A DNA stretch of 64,000 nucleotides from positions 3,348,001 to 3,412,000 of the forward strand of contig OY829366.1 of NCBI GenBank assembly GCA_963691755.1, read 5' to 3'. This DNA comes from Dinoroseobacter sp013215265 (GTDB lineage: Bacteria > Pseudomonadota > Alphaproteobacteria > Rhodobacterales > Rhodobacteraceae). Position 1 is the stretch's first letter. Every line of letters starts with the position of its first letter. Both the position numbers and the translations under genes were made by a program. The notes beneath the pieces are model-generated. The model ran no database searches. It had not been told where the DNA came from and saw only the letters and a program-made list of their open reading frames with translations. Of this stretch, positions 60,602 to 64,000 are shown in pieces.

Positions 60602-61192
60602 ATGGCAAAAGAGATGAGTGCACAAAACATTGTTACCCCGTCGGCAGAGGGCATTGCCGCCTCTGCACGTGCTGTCGGCAAGAAGGGTCTGCCACCTGTT
60701 GATCTGTGGAACCCACCCTTTTGCGGTGATCTCGATATCCGAATTGCACGCGATGGGACGTGGTTCTATTTGGGCACGCCAATTGGACGCCCCGGACTGG
60801 TCAAACTGTTCTCTTCGATCCTGAAAATCGAGAATGGGAAATATTTTCTGGTTACACCCGTTGAGAAAGTCGGCATCCGTGTGGATGACGCGCCCTTCGT
60901 CGCTGTTGATTTTGAGGTGAGTGGGACTGGCGATACGCAGGCGCTTACCTTCTTTACGCAAGTGGAGGATGAAGTGCATGCCGGTCCGGACAATCCGATC
61001 CGAATTGTGCGTGATCCCGAAACAGGAGAGCCCTCACCCTATGTTATGGTGAGGCGAGGCCTTGAAGCGTTGATTGATCGTAAGAGCTTTTATCGTTTGG
61101 TTGATCTTGGTGCGCATGAGGACAATTGGTTCGGAGTTTGGTCCAGAGGCCAGTTCTTTCCCATTATACCAAGCGCCGAGCTGGACGACTAA
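60602..61192 (+). CDS. DUF1285 domain protein
   Basis: A 196-aa protein with the DUF1285 pattern: PVDLWNPPFCGDLDIRIARD and GTWFYLGTPIGRPGLVKLFS, ending in GVWSRGQFFPII. DUF1285 proteins are widespread in proteobacteria without a known function. The start is ambiguous between ATG 60602 (AGCGGTGG upstream) and ATG 60614. It lies back-to-back with moxR, sharing a 62-bp divergent region. In related genomes I recall it beside moxR, which supports a shared role, but that is from memory. Confidence 0.85.
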   Translation: MAKEMSAQNIVTPSAEGIAASARAVGKKGLPPVDLWNPPFCGDLDIRIARDGTWFYLGTPIGRPGLVKLFSSILKIENGKYFLVTPVEKVGIRVDDAPFVAVDFEVSGTGDTQALTFFTQVEDEVHAGPDNPIRIVRDPETGEPSPYVMVRRGLEALIDRKSFYRLVDLGAHEDNWFGVWSRGQFFPIIPSAELDD

Positions 61193-61259
61193 CGCCACAG
61201 TCGGTGAATGATTGTTAAAATATCAATCCTACAGGTCATCACCGAAAAAGACCCCAAAT

Positions 61260-61790
61260 TTATGCTTCACGCCACTCTCCGGGGGCGAGGCCATCTATTG
61301 TCCAATCACCGATGGAATAGCGCACCAGGCGCAGCACTGGCAGTCCGACCGCGGCACACATCCGACGTACCTGTCGGTTCTTTCCTTCTGTGATTGTCAA
61401 TCGCAGCCAACTATCGACAATCGATTTTCGCACCCGTACCGGGGGATCACGAGGCCAAAGCCAATCTGGTTCCGGAACGGAACTCACGCGCGCGGGTCGC
61501 GTCTTGCCGTCTTTCAATAGAACGCCCTGCCGCAACTGTTCCAGCGCAGCACCCTCTGGGACACCCTCTACCAACGCATAGTATGTTTTTGGCGTCTTGG
61601 CCTTTGGAGAGGAAATCCGTGCCTGTTGCTTTCCATTGTCGGTCAGCAACAAAAGCCCTTCACTATCACGATCAAGCCGCCCAGCCGCATAAACGCCTGG
61701 CACATCAATCCAACGCTTCAACCCCGGCCACTGACCTTCATCCGTGAACTGAGACAGCACATTCATCGGCTTATTGAAGGCGATCAGCAT
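61260..61790 (-). CDS. RluE-type rRNA pseudouridine synthase
   Basis: A 176-aa pseudouridine synthase of the RsuA/RluB/E/F family, lacking the S4 domain and so the short RluE type (which modifies 23S rRNA U2457 in E. coli). Catalytic Asp in GVYAAGRLDRDSEGLLLLT near residue 40, KTYYALVEG after it, and EGKNRQVRRMCAAVGLPVLR near the C-terminus. Upstream on the same strand is polA, 63 bp away. Confidence 0.9.
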   Translation of the reverse strand: MLIAFNKPMNVLSQFTDEGQWPGLKRWIDVPGVYAAGRLDRDSEGLLLLTDNGKQQARISSPKAKTPKTYYALVEGVPEGAALEQLRQGVLLKDGKTRPARVSSVPEPDWLWPRDPPVRVRKSIVDSWLRLTITEGKNRQVRRMCAAVGLPVLRLVRYSIGDWTIDGLAPGEWREA

Positions 61791-61853
61791 TGGTTTCGTT
61801 GCTTTCTTAATATCACTTTGGAACGTGCGCCGTTTACCCTCTCGCGCTTCAGA

Positions 61854-64000
61854 TCAATGGGCGGCTGCCCAGCTGTCCCCCACACCGGAATCTACGACCA
61901 ATGGAACATCCAAACGGATTACAGGGTCGCAAGCCCCCTCCATCACTTCCCGAGCCCGCTCGGTCAGATCATCAACCGCATCTTCAGCCACCTCGAAAAT
62001 GAGTTCATCGTGAACCTGCAAAAGCATTTTCGCAGAGACACCTTCAATGGCATCTTCCATGCGGATCATCGCGCGTCGGATGATGTCAGCCGCTGTCCCC
62101 TGGATCGGTGCGTTGATCGCTGCGCGTCGCGCGAAACCGGCATGAGGTCCTTTTGAATTGATCTCAGGTGTGTGAATGCGGCGCCCGAACAGGGTCTCGA
62201 CCCGGTTATGCTCTTTTGCGAAGGCTACGGTGTCGTCCATGTAGGTTCGAATGCCAGGGAAACGTTCAAAATACCGATCTATAAAGCCCTGCGCCTCGGC
62301 TCGCGGAATGCGCAGGTTCCGCGCCAGTCCGAAGCCTGAGATACCATAAATGACCCCAAAATTGATCGCCTTGGCCTGACGCCGAACGTCCGGGGTCATC
62401 TCATCCAGAGGAACGTTGAACATTTCCGAGGCTGTCGCTGCATGAATGTCCTGACCATCACGGAAGGCTTCTTTCAGCGAGTCGATCCCCGCGATATGGG
62501 CAAGGATACGCAGCTCAATCTGAGAATAATCGAGGCTGACAAGTACATTGCCCGGTTCGGCAACGAAGGCTTCGCGAATGCGGCGACCTTCCTCGGTTCT
62601 CACCGGTATGTTCTGCAGGTTCGGATCCGTGGACGCCAAACGACCCGTATTTGCGCCTGCAATTGAGTAGCTCGTGTGAACGCGCCCAGTGTCAGGATTG
62701 ATATGTTCCTGTAACGCGTCAGTGTAGGTTGATTTCAGCTTCGAGAGCTGACGCCAATCGAGCACCCGTCGCGGCAGGTCATGTTCGGTCGCCAAGTCTT
62801 CCAACACCTCGGCACCGGTCGAATACTTGCCGGTTTTTGCACTCTTTTTTCCGCCCTCGAATCCCATCTTGCCGAAAAGGATTTCGCCCAGCTGCGCAGG
62901 GGAGCCGACGTTGAAAGATTCACCTGCGAGGTCGTGTATCTCAGCCTCTAGCCCAGCCATTTTCTGTGCAAAGGCATTCGACATGCGCGAAAGGGTATCG
63001 CGGTCCACCTTGATGCCATGCATTTCCATGCGGCCCAACACCGGCACAAGTGGTCTTTCCAGCCCCTCGTAAACACGGGTTACCTTGTTTGCGTGTAGCT
63101 GTGGTTTGAATTGCTGCCAAAGCCGCAAGGTAATGTCGGCATCTTCCGCTGCATATTTCGTCGCTTCATCTATCGGAACACGATCAAACGTGATCTGCGA
63201 TTTTCCAGTGCCCAGCAGCGTTTTGATCGGGATCGGTGAATGCTGCAGGTACCTCTCGGACAGGCTGTCCATCCCGTGATTGTGCAAGCCGCCATGAAGC
63301 GCATAGGACAGAAGCATCGTGTCATCGATCGGGGCAATTTCGATCCCGACCCGTTTGAAAATCTTGGCATCGTATTTCATGTTCTGCCCGATCTTCATCA
63401 CGCTCGGGTCTTCCAGCAGCGGTTTCAACATGGCCAAGGCAGCATTGAAGTCCATCTGCCCTTCCGCCAGTGACGCATCACCAAAAAGACCGTCATCTGA
63501 TCCAGCTTTGTGGATCAGGGGGAGATAAGCCGCCTCCCCAGGCTCAATGCATAAACAGACACCCACGAGATCCGCGCGCATCTCGTTCAGACCGGTCGTC
63601 TCGGTATCTACAGCGACGTATCCCCGTCGATGCGCCTTTGCGATCCACTCAGCCAAAGTTTCAGTATCGCGGATGGTGACGTATTTTCCCGGATCGATTG
63701 GGGCGACTTCCGGAACATCGACGACGGGTGGCGCCACGTCCTCAATAACAGGTGTCTCAAGCCCCAATTTGTCCGCAATCCGCTTTGTGATGGTTCGAAA
63801 TTCCATCGAAGCGAGAAACCCAAGCAAAGCGTCTGGTTCCGGGTCGCGCACCTCAAGATCATCGAGTGCAAAATCAAGCATCATCCCGCAGTCCAGTTGC
63901 ACAAGTGATCGGGACAACCGGATCTGGTCCGCGTTGTCGATCAGTGTCTGGCGACGTTTGGGTTGCTTGATCTCCTCAGCGCGCTCCAGCAATCCGTCAA
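61854..64000 (-). CDS. polA: DNA polymerase I, 5' part beyond the window
   Basis: The gene runs off the window end, so only about 715 C-terminal residues are seen; full PolA is about 930 aa, so the 5'-nuclease domain is mostly missing. The 3'-5' exonuclease domain has VAVDTETTGLNEM (catalytic Asp, Glu). The polymerase domain has motif A DYSQIELRILAHIAG, motif B RRQAKAINFGVIYG and motif C QVHDELIFEV. An ATG at 63992 is internal, not the start. It functions in Okazaki fragment maturation and repair. Confidence 0.96.
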   Translation of the reverse strand, partial: DGLLERAEEIKQPKRRQTLIDNADQIRLSRSLVQLDCGMMLDFALDDLEVRDPEPDALLGFLASMEFRTITKRIADKLGLETPVIEDVAPPVVDVPEVAPIDPGKYVTIRDTETLAEWIAKAHRRGYVAVDTETTGLNEMRADLVGVCLCIEPGEAAYLPLIHKAGSDDGLFGDASLAEGQMDFNAALAMLKPLLEDPSVMKIGQNMKYDAKIFKRVGIEIAPIDDTMLLSYALHGGLHNHGMDSLSERYLQHSPIPIKTLLGTGKSQITFDRVPIDEATKYAAEDADITLRLWQQFKPQLHANKVTRVYEGLERPLVPVLGRMEMHGIKVDRDTLSRMSNAFAQKMAGLEAEIHDLAGESFNVGSPAQLGEILFGKMGFEGGKKSAKTGKYSTGAEVLEDLATEHDLPRRVLDWRQLSKLKSTYTDALQEHINPDTGRVHTSYSIAGANTGRLASTDPNLQNIPVRTEEGRRIREAFVAEPGNVLVSLDYSQIELRILAHIAGIDSLKEAFRDGQDIHAATASEMFNVPLDEMTPDVRRQAKAINFGVIYGISGFGLARNLRIPRAEAQGFIDRYFERFPGIRTYMDDTVAFAKEHNRVETLFGRRIHTPEINSKGPHAGFARRAAINAPIQGTAADIIRRAMIRMEDAIEGVSAKMLLQVHDELIFEVAEDAVDDLTERAREVMEGACDPVIRLDVPLVVDSGVGDSWAAAH

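Overview
The window is a chromosomal segment from an alphaproteobacterium of the Roseobacter/Rhodobacteraceae group. This rests on protein content: a complete-looking set of ethylmalonyl-CoA pathway enzymes (ccrA, ecm, mcl2, mch), a LuxI/LuxR quorum-sensing pair of the roseobacter type, an H-NS/HvrA-like protein, and the sdhCD..A..B, mdh and sucCDAB-lpd TCA-cycle genes within about 20 kb. No rRNA, tRNA, insertion sequence, prophage or CRISPR array was seen. Genes are densely packed, with many 1-4 bp overlaps.

Layout. 0.1-5.5 kb: BMP-type nucleoside/purine ABC transporter (binding protein, double ATPase, two permeases) with a LysE-family exporter gene between the permeases. 5.6-9.6 kb: TauE/SafE permease with an Alph_Pro_TM partner, an SDR, and a RecD-like helicase. 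9.7-11.3 kb: quorum-sensing cluster (small ORF, luxR, luxI), in which luxR has an in-frame TAA at codon 42. 11.4-16.9 kb: ccrA, a membrane acyltransferase, ecm and an H-NS-like gene. 17-23 kb: deoD, an aldo/keto reductase, a RhlE-type helicase interrupted by an in-frame TAG, an ornithine/lysine decarboxylase, and an acyltransferase-3 membrane protein. 22.9-30.3 kb: sdhC-sdhD-sdhA-three small lipoproteins-sdhB, preceded by mcl2-nnrU-DUF1737-mch, all on the minus strand. 30.5-43.2 kb: mdh, pepT, and the sucC-sucD-orf-sucA-sucB-orf-MAPEG-lpd cluster on the plus strand. 43.3-49.2 kb: a small operon with poorly characterised genes, gabD, hsp20 and a serine protease. 49.4-53.4 kb: glcDEF glycolate oxidase. 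53.8-60.5 kb: moxR-DUF58-DUF4159-membrane protein operon. 60.6-64 kb: DUF1285, a pseudouridine synthase, and polA, which runs off the window end.

How the genes fit together. Acetyl-CoA assimilation by the ethylmalonyl-CoA pathway (Ccr, Ecm, Mch, Mcl2) feeds glyoxylate, malate and succinyl-CoA into the TCA enzymes encoded next door (Suc, Sdh, Mdh). Glycolate oxidase supplies more glyoxylate. The most striking regulatory signal is a pair of GTGATCAC-centred palindromes, spaced exactly 21 bp centre to centre, upstream of both the sdh and the suc operon. This suggests one regulator controlling both. The regulator is not encoded visibly in this window.

Two otherwise intact genes (luxR and the rhlE-type helicase) each carry one in-frame stop codon, with recognisable protein continuing in the same frame on both sides.
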